From Duganella sacchari (GTDB lineage: Bacteria; Pseudomonadota; Gammaproteobacteria; Burkholderiales; Burkholderiaceae_D): a stretch of DNA of 64,000 nt. Shown one piece after another: positions 1 to 9,908 of the stretch (position 1 is its first letter; each line of letters begins with the position of its first letter). The translations under genes were made by a program, and so were the position numbers. The notes under the pieces were generated by a model. It worked only from the letters and a program-made list of their open reading frames with translations. It did no database searches and was not told the DNA's origin. Where the stretch lies: the NCBI RefSeq assembly GCF_900143065.1, contig NZ_FRCX01000001.1:186001-250000 (forward strand). The letters are read 5' to 3'.

Positions 1-1994
1 GCGGTCGCCGCGGTCAGCGCGACCTTGGTCACGTTGTTCAGCTTGGCCGAAACATCGGTCACGCCAGCGCCCAGTACTTCGTCGCGGATCGCTTCCGAGG
101 TGTCGTAGTCGAAGCCCGGCAGACCCAGGATGTTGCCCAGTACGCGCAGCACTTTCCACGCAGGACGGGTTTCCAGCAGCGGCTTGACGGTGCCGTTGAA
201 GCTCTGTGCACGGCCTTCGGCGTTGATGAAGGTGCCCGAGGTTTCGCTGAATGGCGAGACCGGCAGCAGCACGTCAGCGTAGTCCAGACCATGTTTGTAC
301 GCGGACATCACCACCACCATCTCGGCTTTTTTCAGCGCGGCGGTAGCAGCTTGCGGGTTGTACGCATCCAGTTCCGGCTCGGCGTTCAGCAGCAGATAGG
401 CCGACTTCGGTTCGGTGAACACTGGCGCCTTGCCGCCGTTGGCCTTGGCGATGTACGCGCCCACGGTGTTGGCCGCTTCGGTCAGGTAGCCCAGCTTGGC
501 GCCGGTCTGTTCAGCGATCCACTGTGCAGCGGCGTGCAGCGCGCTGGCTTGCGGGTGCTGCGCAGCGGCGTTACCCAGCAACACGGCCTTGTTTTCGCCC
601 GACAGCAGCGAAGCAGCGATGGCAGCAGCAGCGTCGTTGGCTTGTACGCCTTCGAAGCCGGCCGGTGCGGCGATTTCCTTGGCCTTGGCGATAGCCACCA
701 CCACTTGCGACAGCGCCGACAGCCACTCCGACGGCGCAACGATCAGTTTGTTCGCGACATTCATCAGCAGGTCGTCGTCGGTTGCGCTCAGCAGCGACAG
801 CTTGGCGCCGCCCTTGACCGCGGTACGCAGACGGGTGGCCAGCAGCGGGTGATCCTTGCGCAGGAACGAGCCGATCACGAAGGCGCGGTTCAGCGCGCCG
901 AATTCGGTGATCGACATGCCCAGCCATGGGGTCACGTCCAGCGCGAAATCGCTTTGACGCAGGCGGGTGTCCACGCTGTCCGAGCCCATGGCGCGGGTCA
1001 GCTTTTGCAGCAGGTGCAGTTCTTCCAGCGTCGAGTGCGGGGTCGCGATCGACGCCAGCGCGTTGGCGCCGTGTTCGTGCTTGATGTTTTTCAGGCCGTG
1101 CGCGACGTATTCCAGCGCGGTTTGCCAGTCGACTTCTTTCCATTCGCCGCCCTGCTTCAGCATCGGCTGGGTCAGACGGTCAGCGGTGTCCAGGCCTTCG
1201 TACGAGAAGCGGTCCTTGTCGGAAATCCAGCATTCGTTGACCGCATCGTTTTCCAGCGGCAGCACGCGCTTGACCTTGCCGCCCTTGACCTGAACGATCA
1301 GGTTGGCGCCCAGGCCGTCGTGCGGCGAGACCGATTTGCGGCGCGACAGTTCCCACGAACGGGCGCTGTAACGGAATGGCTTCGAGGTCAGTGCGCCAAC
1401 CGGGCACAGGTCGATCATATTGCCGGACATTTCCGAGTTGACGGTCTGGCCGACAAACGCGGTAATTTCGGAATGTTCGCCGCGGCCGATCATGCCCAGT
1501 TCCATCACGCCAGCCACTTCCTGGCCGAAACGTACGCAACGGGTGCACTGGATGCAGCGCGCCATCTCCTGCATGGAGACCAGCGGGCCGGCGTCTTTCG
1601 GCGCCACGACGCGCTTGTCTTCTTCGTAGCGCGACTCGCCCTTGCCGTAGCCGACTGCCAGATCCTGCAGCTGGCACTCGCCGCCCTGATCGCAGATCGG
1701 GCAGTCCAGTGGGTGGTTAATCAGCAGGAATTCCATGACCGACTTCTGTGCCTGCACGGCCTTGTCGGAAGCGGAGCGCACAATCATGCCGGCCGAGACC
1801 GGCGTTGCGCATGCTGGCAAAGGCTTAGGCGCCTTTTCCACTTCGACGAGGCACATACGGCAGTTTGCTGCGATCGACAATTTCTTGTGATAGCAGAAGT
1901 GCGGAATGTAGGTTCCCAATTTGTTGGCGGCGTCCATCACCATGCTACCAGCAGGGACTTCGACTTTTTTGCCGTCTATTTCGATTTCAACCAT
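1..1994 (-). CDS. nuoG: NADH-quinone oxidoreductase subunit G (partial, 3' end off window)
   Basis: This is the large iron-sulfur subunit of the peripheral arm of respiratory complex I, which carries electrons from NuoEF toward the quinone site. About 664 codons are visible from the ATG at 1994-1992; the C-terminal part lies beyond the left edge. The N-terminus starts MVEIEIDGKKVEV, a 2Fe-2S ferredoxin fold, and is followed by cysteine-rich cluster motifs (CRMCLVEVE, then CPICDQGGECQLQD, then CIQCTRCVRFGQE) and the start of the molybdopterin-oxidoreductase-like domain, which has no molybdenum in this family. It lies 21 bases after nuoF in the nuo operon and shows no frame break in the visible part. 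The long open frame on the opposite strand is a high-GC shadow. Confidence 0.96.
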   Translation of the reverse strand, partial: MVEIEIDGKKVEVPAGSMVMDAANKLGTYIPHFCYHKKLSIAANCRMCLVEVEKAPKPLPACATPVSAGMIVRSASDKAVQAQKSVMEFLLINHPLDCPICDQGGECQLQDLAVGYGKGESRYEEDKRVVAPKDAGPLVSMQEMARCIQCTRCVRFGQEVAGVMELGMIGRGEHSEITAFVGQTVNSEMSGNMIDLCPVGALTSKPFRYSARSWELSRRKSVSPHDGLGANLIVQVKGGKVKRVLPLENDAVNECWISDKDRFSYEGLDTADRLTQPMLKQGGEWKEVDWQTALEYVAHGLKNIKHEHGANALASIATPHSTLEELHLLQKLTRAMGSDSVDTRLRQSDFALDVTPWLGMSITEFGALNRAFVIGSFLRKDHPLLATRLRTAVKGGAKLSLLSATDDDLLMNVANKLIVAPSEWLSALSQVVVAIAKAKEIAAPAGFEGVQANDAAAAIAASLLSGENKAVLLGNAAAQHPQASALHAAAQWIAEQTGAKLGYLTEAANTVGAYIAKANGGKAPVFTEPKSAYLLLNAEPELDAYNPQAATAALKKAEMVVVMSAYKHGLDYADVLLPVSPFSETSGTFINAEGRAQSFNGTVKPLLETRPAWKVLRVLGNILGLPGFDYDTSEAIRDEVLGAGVTDVSAKLNNVTKVALTAAT

Positions 1995-2015
1995 GGTGAT
2001 CGTTACCTGTGACGC

Positions 2016-3311
2016 TTAGATGTAAGCGGGCACGCAGCATTGCTTGTGCTCGATGTGGTGTTCAAATTCTTCGCGGAATTGCTTGATGAACGCACGCATA
2101 GGCATTGCTGCCGCGTCGCCCAGCGCGCAAATCGTGCGGCCCTGGATGTTGTCGCAGATCGAGTTCAACACGTCCAGGTCCGACTTGCGGCCCTGACCGT
2201 TTTCGATACGGTGGATCATGCGGTACATCCAGCCCGTACCTTCACGGCACGGAGTGCACTGACCGCACGACTCTTCAAAGTAGAAGTACGCCAGACGTTC
2301 CATGGCCTTGACCATGCAGCGGGTTTCGTCCATGACGATGACCGCGCCCGAACCCAGCATCGAACCCGCCTTGGCGATCGAATCGTAGTCGAGGTCGGTT
2401 TGCATCATGACCTCGCCGCGGATCACCGGCGCGGACGAACCGCCCGGGATCACTGCCTTGATCTTTTTGCCGCCGCGCATGCCGCCTGCCAGTTCCAGCA
2501 GTTTGGCGAACGGCGTGCCCAGTGGCACCTCGTAGTTGCCCGGACGCTCAACGTCGCCCGAGATCGAGAAGATCTTCGAGCCGCCGTTGTTCGGACGGCC
2601 AATCGCCAGGTACTTCTCCGGCCCCATGTTCAGGATGAACGGTACCGCCGCGAAGGTTTCCGTGTTGTTGATGGTGGTCGGCTTGCCGTACAGGCCGAAC
2701 GACGCCGGGAACGGCGGCTTGAAGCGCGGCTGGCCTTTTTTGCCTTCCAGCGATTCCAGTAGCGCAGTTTCCTCGCCGCAGATGTAAGCGCCATAACCAT
2801 GGTGCGCGTGCAGCTGGAAGCTGAACTCGCTGCCGAGGATCTTGTCGCCCAGGAAGCCGGCGGCACGCGCCTCTTCCAGCGCTTCTTCAAAGCGCAGGTA
2901 TTCCTGGAAGATCTCGCCGTGGATGTAGTTGTAGCCCACCGTAATGCCCATCGCGTACGCACCGATGGCCATGCCTTCGATCAGCGCATGCGGGTTGTAG
3001 CGGATGATATCGCGGTCCTTGAAAGTGCCCGGCTCGCCCTCATCTGTATTGCAGACCAGGTACTTCTGGCCCGGGAACTGGCGCGGCATGAAGCTCCACT
3101 TCAGGCCGGTAGGGAAACCTGCACCACCACGGCCGCGCAGCGACGACGCCTTGAGGTCGGCGATGATCTGTTCCGGGGTGATTTTTTCTTCGATGATACG
3201 GCGCAGCGCGCTGTAGCCACCGCGTTTGACGTAGTCTTCCAGATGCCAGTTATCGCCATTCAGGCCGGCCAGGATGACGGGATCAATGTGTCGGTCGTGG
3301 AGTGACGTCAT
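2016..3311 (-). CDS. nuoF: NADH-quinone oxidoreductase subunit F
   Basis: This 431-residue subunit is the NADH dehydrogenase entry point of complex I and binds NADH, FMN and a 4Fe-4S cluster. The glycine-rich nucleotide-binding stretch [14 protein letters not shown] is near residue 60, a second glycine-rich segment ([17 protein letters not shown]) is near residue 175, and the C-terminal cluster motif [12 protein letters not shown] supplies the cysteines. Length and motif order are normal for the family. The start codon overlaps the stop of nuoE by four bases, so translation is probably coupled. It acts on the cytoplasmic side of the inner membrane. Confidence 0.98.
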   Translation of the reverse strand: MTSLHDRHIDPVILAGLNGDNWHLEDYVKRGGYSALRRIIEEKITPEQIIADLKASSLRGRGGAGFPTGLKWSFMPRQFPGQKYLVCNTDEGEPGTFKDRDIIRYNPHALIEGMAIGAYAMGITVGYNYIHGEIFQEYLRFEEALEEARAAGFLGDKILGSEFSFQLHAHHGYGAYICGEETALLESLEGKKGQPRFKPPFPASFGLYGKPTTINNTETFAAVPFILNMGPEKYLAIGRPNNGGSKIFSISGDVERPGNYEVPLGTPFAKLLELAGGMRGGKKIKAVIPGGSSAPVIRGEVMMQTDLDYDSIAKAGSMLGSGAVIVMDETRCMVKAMERLAYFYFEESCGQCTPCREGTGWMYRMIHRIENGQGRKSDLDVLNSICDNIQGRTICALGDAAAMPMRAFIKQFREEFEHHIEHKQCCVPAYI

Positions 3312-3787
3312 TTCTTGAGTTCCTCCACGAGGGAGTCAATTTTGTCGTTGGACATGAAGCTGCACATGCGGTGATTGTTCACCAGCAGCACCGGTGCGTC
3401 GCCGCAGGCGCCCATGCACTCGCCTTCCATCAGCGTGAACTCGCCGTCTGCCGTGGTGTCACGGTAGTCGATGCCCAGCTTCTGTTTCAGGTGGTGCGCC
3501 GCGCGCTCGCCACCCGACAGGGCGCAAGGCAGGTTGGTGCACACGGTGATCTTGTGCTTACCAACTGGCTTCAGGTTGTACATATTGTAGAAGGTCGCGA
3601 CTTCCTGCACGGCGATGGCCGGCATGCGGATGTAGTCAGCCAGTTCCTGCATGGTTTCAGGCGAGACCCAGCCCAGTTCAACCTGGGCGTGCGCCAGCGC
3701 GGCCATCACGGCCGATTGGCGCTGATCGTCTGGGTACTTGGCCAGCTCGCGATCGATTTTTTTGTAGCACTGCTCAGATAACAACAT
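3308..3787 (-). CDS. nuoE: NADH-quinone oxidoreductase subunit E
   Basis: This 159-residue subunit is the thioredoxin-like 2Fe-2S protein that pairs with NuoF in the NADH-oxidising module of complex I. The cluster cysteines are visible as CTNLPC (near residue 83) and CMGACG (near residue 124). An N-terminal helical region (residues 10-60) and the length match the family. Its stop overlaps the nuoF start, and it follows nuoD after a short gap in the standard nuo order. Confidence 0.97.
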   Translation of the reverse strand: MLLSEQCYKKIDRELAKYPDDQRQSAVMAALAHAQVELGWVSPETMQELADYIRMPAIAVQEVATFYNMYNLKPVGKHKITVCTNLPCALSGGERAAHHLKQKLGIDYRDTTADGEFTLMEGECMGACGDAPVLLVNNHRMCSFMSNDKIDSLVEELKK

Positions 3788-3804
3788 TCTTTTGCCTCTC
3801 GGAC

Positions 3805-5058
3805 TTAGCGGTCAATACTGCCGAACACGATGTCTTGCGTGCCAATGATGGTCACAGCGTCGGCAATCATGTGGCCACGCGCCATTTCATCCAGCGACTG
3901 CAAGTGTGCGTAGTCTGGAGCGCGCAGTTTCACGCGGTATGGCTTGTTGGCGCCATCGGACATCAGGTAGACGCCGAATTCGCCCTTCGGATGCTCCACC
4001 GCCGCATAAGCCTCGCCCGGCGGCACGTGGAAGCCCTCGGTGAACAGCTTGAAGTGGTGGATCAGCGATTCCATATTGGTCTTCATGTCCACGCGCGATG
4101 GCGGCGCCACCTTGCGGTTGCTGGTCATGACCGGACCTGGATTGTTGCGCAGCCATTCAACGCACTGCTTGATGATCTTGTTCGACTGGCGCAGCTCTTC
4201 CACGCGCACCAGGTAGCGGTCGTAGCAGTCGCCGTTGGTGCCGATCGGGATATCGAAGTCCATCAGGTCGTACACTTCGTACGGCTGGTGCTTGCGCAAG
4301 TCCCACTGGATGCCCGAACCACGCAGCATGGCGCCGGTAAAGCCCATGGCCAGTGCATCTTCCGGCGCCACCACGCCGATGCCGACGGTCCGCTGTTTCC
4401 AGATACGGTTGTCGGTCAGCAGGGTTTCGTATTCGTCGACATAGGTCGGGAAACGGTTGGTGAAGGCTTCGATGAAGTCCAGCATCGAACCCTGGCGGTC
4501 CTTGTTCAGGTTATCGATGGCCTTGGCCGAACGGATGATCGATGGCTTGTGCTGCGGCATGCTGTCCGGCAGGTCGCGGTAGACGCCGCCCGGACGGTAG
4601 TAGGCTGCGTGCATGCGCGCGCCCGACACTGCTTCATAGCAGTCGAACAGGTCTTCGCGGTCGCGGAAGCAGTACAGGAACGGGCCCATGGCGCCAACGT
4701 CCAGCGCGTGTGCACCCAGCCACATCAGGTGGTTCAGGATACGGGTGATTTCATCGAACATCACGCGGATGTATTGCGCACGCAGCGGCACGTCGATACC
4801 CAGCATTTTTTCGATGGCCATGACGTAGGCGTGCTCGTTGCACATCATCGACACGTAATCCAGGCGGTCCATATACGGCACGGACTGCAGGTAGGTCTTT
4901 TGTTCCGCGAGCTTTTCGGTGCCGCGGTGCAGCAGGCCGATGTGCGGGTCAGCACGCTGGATCACCTCGCCGTCCAGCTCCAGCACCAGGCGCAGCACGC
5001 CGTGCGCGGCCGGGTGTTGTGGACCGAAGTTCAGGGTGTAGTTCTTAATTTCTGCCAT
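3805..5058 (-). CDS. nuoD: NADH-quinone oxidoreductase subunit D
   Basis: This 417-residue, 49-kDa-type subunit forms the quinone-binding pocket of complex I together with NuoB. It begins [19 protein letters not shown], the hallmark N-terminus in which the GPQHPAAHG loop lines the quinone cavity, and ends with the conserved IVFGSIDR. It derives from the [NiFe]-hydrogenase large subunit but lacks the metal-binding cysteines, as expected. It is four bases downstream of nuoC. The gene is separate from nuoC, unlike the nuoCD fusion of enterobacteria. Confidence 0.98.
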   Translation of the reverse strand: MAEIKNYTLNFGPQHPAAHGVLRLVLELDGEVIQRADPHIGLLHRGTEKLAEQKTYLQSVPYMDRLDYVSMMCNEHAYVMAIEKMLGIDVPLRAQYIRVMFDEITRILNHLMWLGAHALDVGAMGPFLYCFRDREDLFDCYEAVSGARMHAAYYRPGGVYRDLPDSMPQHKPSIIRSAKAIDNLNKDRQGSMLDFIEAFTNRFPTYVDEYETLLTDNRIWKQRTVGIGVVAPEDALAMGFTGAMLRGSGIQWDLRKHQPYEVYDLMDFDIPIGTNGDCYDRYLVRVEELRQSNKIIKQCVEWLRNNPGPVMTSNRKVAPPSRVDMKTNMESLIHHFKLFTEGFHVPPGEAYAAVEHPKGEFGVYLMSDGANKPYRVKLRAPDYAHLQSLDEMARGHMIADAVTIIGTQDIVFGSIDR

Positions 5059-5062
5059 GTTC

Positions 5063-5653
5063 TTACTTCCCGTAGTTTTCTTCGCGGATCACACGTGGCA
5101 CGTTTTCACGTGGCTCGATCGTGACCGGCTGGTAGACCACGCGCTTCTGCTCGGGGTCGTAGCGCATTTCGACATAGCCCGATACCGGGAAGTCTTTGCG
5201 GAACGGATGGCCGATGAAACCATAGTCGGTCAGGATGCGGCGCAGGTCGTTGTGGTTCTCGAACAGGATGCCGTACATGTCGAACGCTTCGCGCTCGTAC
5301 CAGTTGACGGCACGCCACAGCGGCGTCACCGACGGCAGCAAAGGCATGTCGTCGTCGGCGCAGAATGCGCGCACGCGCACCCGCCAGTTGTGCTTTACCG
5401 ACAGCAAATGGACGACCACAGCAAAACGCTGGCCGTCCCAGGCGCCGTCGCCGTAGTTCAGGTAGTCCACGCCGCACAGGTCGATCGCCTGATCGAAACC
5501 CAGCGTTGCATCATCGCGCAGCGTCTGCATGACGCCGTAGTAGTCGGCGCCCTTCACTTCCAGCGTGATTTCGCCCAGCGCAACGAGGGTAGTAACGCGA
5601 TCGCCCAGGGCAGTGCCGAGGGCGGTTTGGAGTTTTTCCAGATGAGTAGTCAT
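5063..5653 (-). CDS. nuoC: NADH-quinone oxidoreductase subunit C
   Basis: This 196-residue, 30-kDa-type subunit of the complex I connecting module helps hold NuoD and NuoB together and carries no redox centre. Recognisable features are the central segment [18 protein letters not shown] (near residues 107-124) and the following [19 protein letters not shown], the family signature. Length is normal. It sits between nuoB and nuoD with short spacers. A long alternative frame on the plus strand is a shadow. Confidence 0.97.
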   Translation of the reverse strand: MTTHLEKLQTALGTALGDRVTTLVALGEITLEVKGADYYGVMQTLRDDATLGFDQAIDLCGVDYLNYGDGAWDGQRFAVVVHLLSVKHNWRVRVRAFCADDDMPLLPSVTPLWRAVNWYEREAFDMYGILFENHNDLRRILTDYGFIGHPFRKDFPVSGYVEMRYDPEQKRVVYQPVTIEPRENVPRVIREENYGK

Positions 5654-5670
5654 TTCTTGTAGCGCCCCCG

Positions 5671-6147
5671 TTAGCGTGCGATGGTGTTGGTGCGCTTGAT
5701 CTTGTTCTGCAGCTGCATGATGCCGTACAACAGGGCTTCAGCAGTTGGAGGACAGCCTGGCACGTACACGTCGACCGGCACAATCCGGTCGCAGCCGCGA
5801 ACCACGGAGTAGGAGTAGTGATAGTAGCCGCCGCCATTGGCGCAGGAACCCATCGAGATGACCCAGCGTGGCTCTGGCATCTGGTCATAGACCTTGCGCA
5901 GTGCCGGGGCCATCTTGTTGCACAGCGTGCCGGCCACGATCATCACGTCGGACTGACGTGGCGATGGACGGAACACCACGCCGAAGCGGTCCATGTCGTA
6001 ACGGGCTGCGCCCACGTGCATCATTTCAACCGCGCAGCAGGCCAGACCGAACGTCATCGGGAACATCGAACCCGTACGCGCCCAGTTGATCAGCTTGTCG
6101 GCCGAGGTGGTGATGAAACCTTCGTTTAATACGCCTTCAATAGCCAT
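5671..6147 (-). CDS. nuoB: NADH-quinone oxidoreductase subunit B
   Basis: This 158-residue subunit carries the terminal N2 4Fe-4S cluster that hands electrons to quinone. The cluster ligands are visible as the adjacent cysteines in [10 protein letters not shown] (near residue 37), the GSCANGG motif (near residue 102) and VPGCPPT (near residue 132). The gene follows nuoA by three bases. Length and order are typical of betaproteobacterial nuo operons. Confidence 0.98.
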   Translation of the reverse strand: MAIEGVLNEGFITTSADKLINWARTGSMFPMTFGLACCAVEMMHVGAARYDMDRFGVVFRPSPRQSDVMIVAGTLCNKMAPALRKVYDQMPEPRWVISMGSCANGGGYYHYSYSVVRGCDRIVPVDVYVPGCPPTAEALLYGIMQLQNKIKRTNTIAR

Positions 6148-6150
6148 GGC

Positions 6151-6510
6151 TTATTCCCAATCAAGGGCACCTTTCTTCCAGATATACCAAAAACCGACCA
6201 CGAATTCGGCGATGAACACCATCATCGTAACGAAGCCTTGCCAGCCCAGTTCGCGCATGGATACGCCCCAAGGGAAGAAGAATGCCGTTTCCAGATCGAA
6301 CAAAATAAAGAGAATTGCGACGAGGTAGTAACGCACGTCGAATTTCATGCGCGCGTCTTCGAACGCTTCGAAGCCGCATTCATACGGGGACAGTTTTGCT
6401 GCGTCAGGCTTTTTCGGGCCAAGAATGTGGCCAAGCACTTGGGGAGCGATACCTACGCCGAGACCGACGAGGATGAACAGGAGAACGGGGAGATAATTTT
6501 CGAGGTTCAC
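6151..6510 (-). CDS. nuoA: NADH-quinone oxidoreductase subunit A
   Basis: This 119-residue membrane subunit of complex I has three hydrophobic helices (about residues 7-27, 62-82 and 90-110). The conserved loop [15 protein letters not shown] between the first and second helices contains the functional cysteine/glutamate region. It is the first gene of the nuo operon, downstream of tRNA-Leu. A terminator-like hairpin between the tRNA and nuoA suggests that nuo transcription is wholly or partly driven from a promoter in the 120 bases upstream of this start. Confidence 0.97.
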   Translation of the reverse strand: MNLENYLPVLLFILVGLGVGIAPQVLGHILGPKKPDAAKLSPYECGFEAFEDARMKFDVRYYLVAILFILFDLETAFFFPWGVSMRELGWQGFVTMMVFIAEFVVGFWYIWKKGALDWE

Positions 6511-6630
6511 GATTGATGAGCTTATGTTGAACGGTCAGTTGAAAGGACACATCGCGGTGCTATGCGGTGCGCTTAACGTTCGCCCCAATCGTATGACTAC
6601 TTAGACCAGGATCGAACGACACATCCTCGT

Positions 6631-6662
6631 AAAAAAGCCAGCTTGGTACCACCCTTGCTGGC
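6631..6662 (-). terminator. Rho-independent terminator after tRNA-Leu
   Basis: On the minus strand a perfect 6-bp stem (GCCAGC / GCTGGC) with a 14-base loop is followed by six T residues, just after the CCA end of tRNA-Leu. It would end the tpiA-secG-tRNA transcript before nuoA. The loop contains AAGGGTGGTACCA, which resembles the conserved T-box antiterminator sequence, but no specifier stem is seen. Confidence 0.75.
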
Positions 6663-6670
6663 CTATATTC

Positions 6671-6755
6671 TGGTGCCGACGACGAGACTCGAACTCGTAC
6701 AGCTTGCGCCACTACCCCCTCAAGATAGCGTGTCTACCAATTTCACCACGTCGGC
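6671..6755 (-). tRNA. tRNA-Leu (anticodon GAG)
   Basis: An 85-base cloverleaf with a long variable arm is read on the minus strand. The acceptor stem GCCGACG pairs with CGTCGGC, followed by A and an encoded CCA. The anticodon stem CTATC/GGTAG encloses the loop TTGAGGG, giving anticodon GAG (leucine CUC/CUU). The T-loop GTTCGAGTC is canonical. It lies between secG and nuoA, a conserved position in this bacterial group. Confidence 0.97.
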
Positions 6756-6940
6756 ATAAGGCCGTTATTTTACTTCGTTTTTACGCGGTTGTTAATCCCG
6801 TATTGCGTCAAAACAAGAAGAAAAACGATAAATCCTTAATTATTTTTGCGTTCAAAACTGTTTCGCCAAGATACTGCTAAAACATTGAGCAAACAACTTA
6901 AAAAATTATCAACAGCACAAATTACTACAGCGAGATTATA

Positions 6941-7315
6941 TTACTTTGGAATCGAGTTTGCAGGCGCCGGGGTCGAAGCGGCTGGCGCGGCCGGTGCGGC
7001 AGGGGCAGCCGCAGGGTTGGCAGCCGGTGCGGCAGGCGCTGCTTTATCCATCACACCACCGCTGACGCTGCTGCTTTGGTGGGTGGTGATGTACGACAGT
7101 GCCAGCGTGGCGCTGAAGAAGATCGCTGCCGCCACGCCCGTCGATTTCGACATGAAGTTCGACGAACCGGTAGCGCCGAACAGGCTGCCGGAGGCGCCGG
7201 AACCAAACGCTGCGCCCATGTCGGCGCCCTTGCCGTGCTGCAGCAGCACCAGGCCGATAATGCTGATGGCCGAAACGACCTGTACTACGATAACCAGATT
7301 GAACAAGCTGCCCAT
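6941..7315 (-). CDS. secG: Preprotein translocase subunit SecG
   Basis: SecG is the small, non-essential partner of SecYE that stimulates SecA-driven protein export. The start MGSLFNLVIVVQVV is chosen because the family begins with the first membrane helix (residues 3-23); an upstream in-frame start would add 16 polar residues. The signature LLQHGKGADMGAAFGSGAS follows, then the second helix (near residues 57-75). The C-terminal tail is rich in alanine and proline and of low complexity, as is common for SecG in this lineage. It is cotranscribed with tpiA upstream. Confidence 0.95.
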   Translation of the reverse strand: MGSLFNLVIVVQVVSAISIIGLVLLQHGKGADMGAAFGSGASGSLFGATGSSNFMSKSTGVAAAIFFSATLALSYITTHQSSSVSGGVMDKAAPAAPAANPAAAPAAPAAPAASTPAPANSIPK

Positions 7316-7375
7316 GTTATTCCATTCCAAAATAAAAGTTTTGTATCGTTTTGTTTCTACCACATAAACAGTGCT

Positions 7376-8122
7376 TTAAACCGACTGAATAATCCCGAGA
7401 AAATCAGTCGCCTTTAATGCCGCACCGCCGATCAGGCCGCCGTCGATATCCGGCTGCGCCATCAATTCTGTTGCATTTTCCGGCTTCATGCTGCCGCCGT
7501 ACAGGATCTGCACGGCGGTTGCCGCCTCGGCATGCTTGTTCGCCACACAGTCGCGCAGGAAGCGATGGGCGTCCTGGGCAATCTGCGGCGTTGCCGTCTT
7601 GCCGGTGCCAATCGCCCATACCGGTTCATACGCCAGCACCAGCTTGGCCACCTGCTCCGGCTGGACCGCGTCCAGCACAGCCTGCAGCTGGGCGCAGATC
7701 ACCTGTTCCGTCTGCCCGGCTTCGCGCTGCTCCAGCGTCTCGCCCACGCACACCACTGGCGTCAGGCCAGCCTCCAATGCCGCCACGGCCTTCTGCGCCA
7801 CCAGCTCACTGCTCTCGCCATGATACGCGCGGCGCTCGGAATGGCCGCACAACACATAGGTGGCGCCAAAGTCCAGCAGCATATCAGCTGACACTTCCCC
7901 CGTGTAGGCGCCGCTGGCGTGGGTGGACACATCCTGCGCACCCCACGCCACCGCCGTCCCTTCCAGCGCCGCCTGGCACTGCGCCAGATATGGCGCCGGC
8001 ACGCACACCGCGCAGTCCGCGCCGAAATCGTTCAGACCGGCGACTATGCCGGACAACAATGCCGTATTGCCGGCGCGGTTGCCGTTCATTTTCCAGTTAC
8101 CGATTACGAGTTTGCGACGCAT
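7376..8122 (-). CDS. tpiA: Triosephosphate isomerase
   Basis: This 248-residue glycolytic enzyme interconverts dihydroxyacetone phosphate and glyceraldehyde 3-phosphate. The start is placed at [14 protein letters not shown], which contains the catalytic Asn-Lys pair (NWKMN). The electrophilic histidine lies in CGHSERR and the catalytic glutamate in [11 protein letters not shown]. The phosphate-binding ILYGGSMKP and the late [10 protein letters not shown] motif are also present. The upstream in-frame extension to 8152 lacks family similarity. It precedes secG by about 60 bases, the usual tpiA-secG arrangement. Confidence 0.98.
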   Translation of the reverse strand: MRRKLVIGNWKMNGNRAGNTALLSGIVAGLNDFGADCAVCVPAPYLAQCQAALEGTAVAWGAQDVSTHASGAYTGEVSADMLLDFGATYVLCGHSERRAYHGESSELVAQKAVAALEAGLTPVVCVGETLEQREAGQTEQVICAQLQAVLDAVQPEQVAKLVLAYEPVWAIGTGKTATPQIAQDAHRFLRDCVANKHAEAATAVQILYGGSMKPENATELMAQPDIDGGLIGGAALKATDFLGIIQSV

Positions 8123-8248
8123 AGCTGACCTAAAGGTTAATAAGCCCGCCATTTTACCGCGCCCAAAAAGGCAGGGTCAAACAGGCAAAGCGAATCCCCG
8201 GCTAGCGAAAACCGTAAATTTACTACGCATTTTACAACGAATTGCCTC

Positions 8249-9229
8249 TCAAATCACCTGCAACATGATTTTTCCGACGTGCGAACTGCTCTCCATGAGC
8301 GCATGCGCGGCGGCGGCCTGTTCCAGCGGGAAGACGGTGTGGATGATGGGCTTGACCTTGCGCTCGGCCATCATCGGCCACACCTTTTCCTTGAGCTTGC
8401 GCGCGATCGCGCCCTTGAATTCCGCCGAGCGCGGACGCAGCGTGGAACCGGTCACGGTGAGGCGCCGGCGCAGCACCTGGCCCATGTCCAGCGTGGCCTT
8501 GCCGCCGCCCAGCGTGGCGATGATGGAAATACGGCCGTCATCGGCCAGACATGCGATCTCCCGGGGCAAATAGTCCCCTGCCACCATGTCCAGGATGACG
8601 TCCACGCCACGGTCATTGGTGAGCGATTTGACCACGGCCGCGAAGTCCTCGGTCTTGTAGTTGATGCCGCGTTCGGCACCCAGTTTCATGCACGCCGCGA
8701 CCTTGTCGTCACTGCCCGCCGTGGCGAACACGCGGTGCCCCATGACCGAGGCCAGCTGGATCGCCGTGACGCCAATGCCGGAGCTGCCGCCCTGTACCAA
8801 TAAGGTCTCGCCGGCACTCAAATGGGCACGGTCAAACACATTGCTCCAGACTGTGAAGTAATTTTCCGGAATGGAGGCCGCTTCCAGCATCGACCACCCT
8901 TTTGGTACCGGTAACACTTGCTGTACGGGCGCAACAACATACTCGGCATAACCGCCGCCTTGCACCAAAGCGCAGACATGGTCGCCAATATCGAGGGTGG
9001 TATAGTCGAGATCGCCGTCGACAATTTCGCCGGCCACTTCCAGGCCCGGGATGTCGGATGCGCCCGGCGGCGGCGCGTAATTGCCCATGCGCTGGAACAC
9101 GTCGGGGCGGTTGACGCCGGCCGCATGCACCTTGATCAGCACCTCGCCCGCCTTGACGACAGGCATGGGGCGTTCGCACAGTTTCAGGACATCGGCCGGG
9201 CCAGGTTGGGTAATTTCAATTGCACGCAT
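8249..9229 (-). CDS. Zinc-independent NAD(P)H quinone oxidoreductase (MDR family)
   Basis: This 326-residue protein of the medium-chain dehydrogenase/reductase superfamily, quinone oxidoreductase (PIG3/QorA-like) branch, probably uses NADPH to reduce quinones or enones in the cytoplasm. The N-terminal GroES-like domain (MRAIEITQPGPADVLKL) has no catalytic or structural zinc-ligand cysteine cluster. The Rossmann motif is visible as LVQGGSSGIGVTAIQLA (near residues 143-159). Length is typical. It is a separate transcription unit just upstream of tpiA. The physiological substrate cannot be told from sequence. Confidence 0.9.
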   Translation of the reverse strand: MRAIEITQPGPADVLKLCERPMPVVKAGEVLIKVHAAGVNRPDVFQRMGNYAPPPGASDIPGLEVAGEIVDGDLDYTTLDIGDHVCALVQGGGYAEYVVAPVQQVLPVPKGWSMLEAASIPENYFTVWSNVFDRAHLSAGETLLVQGGSSGIGVTAIQLASVMGHRVFATAGSDDKVAACMKLGAERGINYKTEDFAAVVKSLTNDRGVDVILDMVAGDYLPREIACLADDGRISIIATLGGGKATLDMGQVLRRRLTVTGSTLRPRSAEFKGAIARKLKEKVWPMMAERKVKPIIHTVFPLEQAAAAHALMESSSHVGKIMLQVI

Positions 9230-9274
9230 GTCTCGCCCTTTACAAAGAAAGGGCGATTTTACGCCAGGCGCGAA

Positions 9275-9883
9275 TTAGCCGCCGCCCGTCCGCGACTTCT
9301 GCGGCAGCGGTGTGTTCGGCTTCCAGGCCGACGACAGGGCCTGCCCTTCCTCGATCTGCTCCGGCGTCATGATGCGTACCACGGCCGTACGCTGCTCGGC
9401 CGCGTTCATCGAACCATTGGCGGCCGCCAGATTCCACAGCATGTAGGCAATCACATTATCCTGCGGCATGCCGCCGATGTGATAGCGGTACATGAGGCCG
9501 AGCGCCTGCTGCGCGTCCGGGTGGCCCTGCTCGGCCGCCTTGCGGAACCACGCCACGGCCTGCTTGTGATCCTGGATCACCGCATTGCCCGTGTAATACA
9601 TGGCGCCCACCACATACTGCGCGTCCGCCTTGCCCTTGAGCGCCGCCTTGCGGTGCCACTCCAGCGCCGTCTTGTAGTCCTGCGGCACGCCGCGGCCCAT
9701 GTAATACATCAGGCCCAGCAGATGCTCGGCATCGGCGTTGCCGGCTTGCGCCAGCGGCCGTATCTCTTTTAATGCCACCGCGTAGTTCTTGCTGTTGTAC
9801 GCAGTCGCCCCTTCGGCGAATCCAGCCATGGCGGCCTGTTGCAGGCCCAGCGCCATGGCGATCGCTAGTATGAATTTTTTCAT
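9275..9883 (-). CDS. Sel1-like repeat protein, exported
   Basis: This 202-residue protein has a signal peptide (MKKFILAIAMALGLQQAAMA) followed by three to four Sel1/TPR-like repeats, seen as AEHLLGLMYYMGRGVPQDY, AQYVVGAMYYTGNAVIQDH and AQQALGLMYRYHIGGMPQD. Such solenoids mediate protein-protein contacts. The protein is probably periplasmic; the partner is unknown. It follows the DUF2807 gene after a 25-base gap and may share its transcript. The C-terminal tail is proline/glycine-rich without a repeat. Confidence 0.85.
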   Translation of the reverse strand: MKKFILAIAMALGLQQAAMAGFAEGATAYNSKNYAVALKEIRPLAQAGNADAEHLLGLMYYMGRGVPQDYKTALEWHRKAALKGKADAQYVVGAMYYTGNAVIQDHKQAVAWFRKAAEQGHPDAQQALGLMYRYHIGGMPQDNVIAYMLWNLAAANGSMNAAEQRTAVVRIMTPEQIEEGQALSSAWKPNTPLPQKSRTGGG

Positions 9884-9908
9884 ATCGCGTTATATTTTGT
9901 AGGTATGT

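Noticed and set aside
291..2012. Long open frame on the plus strand over nuoG
   Set aside because: It is a high-GC shadow of nuoG with histidine/arginine-rich nonsense composition; the same applies to long frames opposite the receptors, fdnG and pnp.
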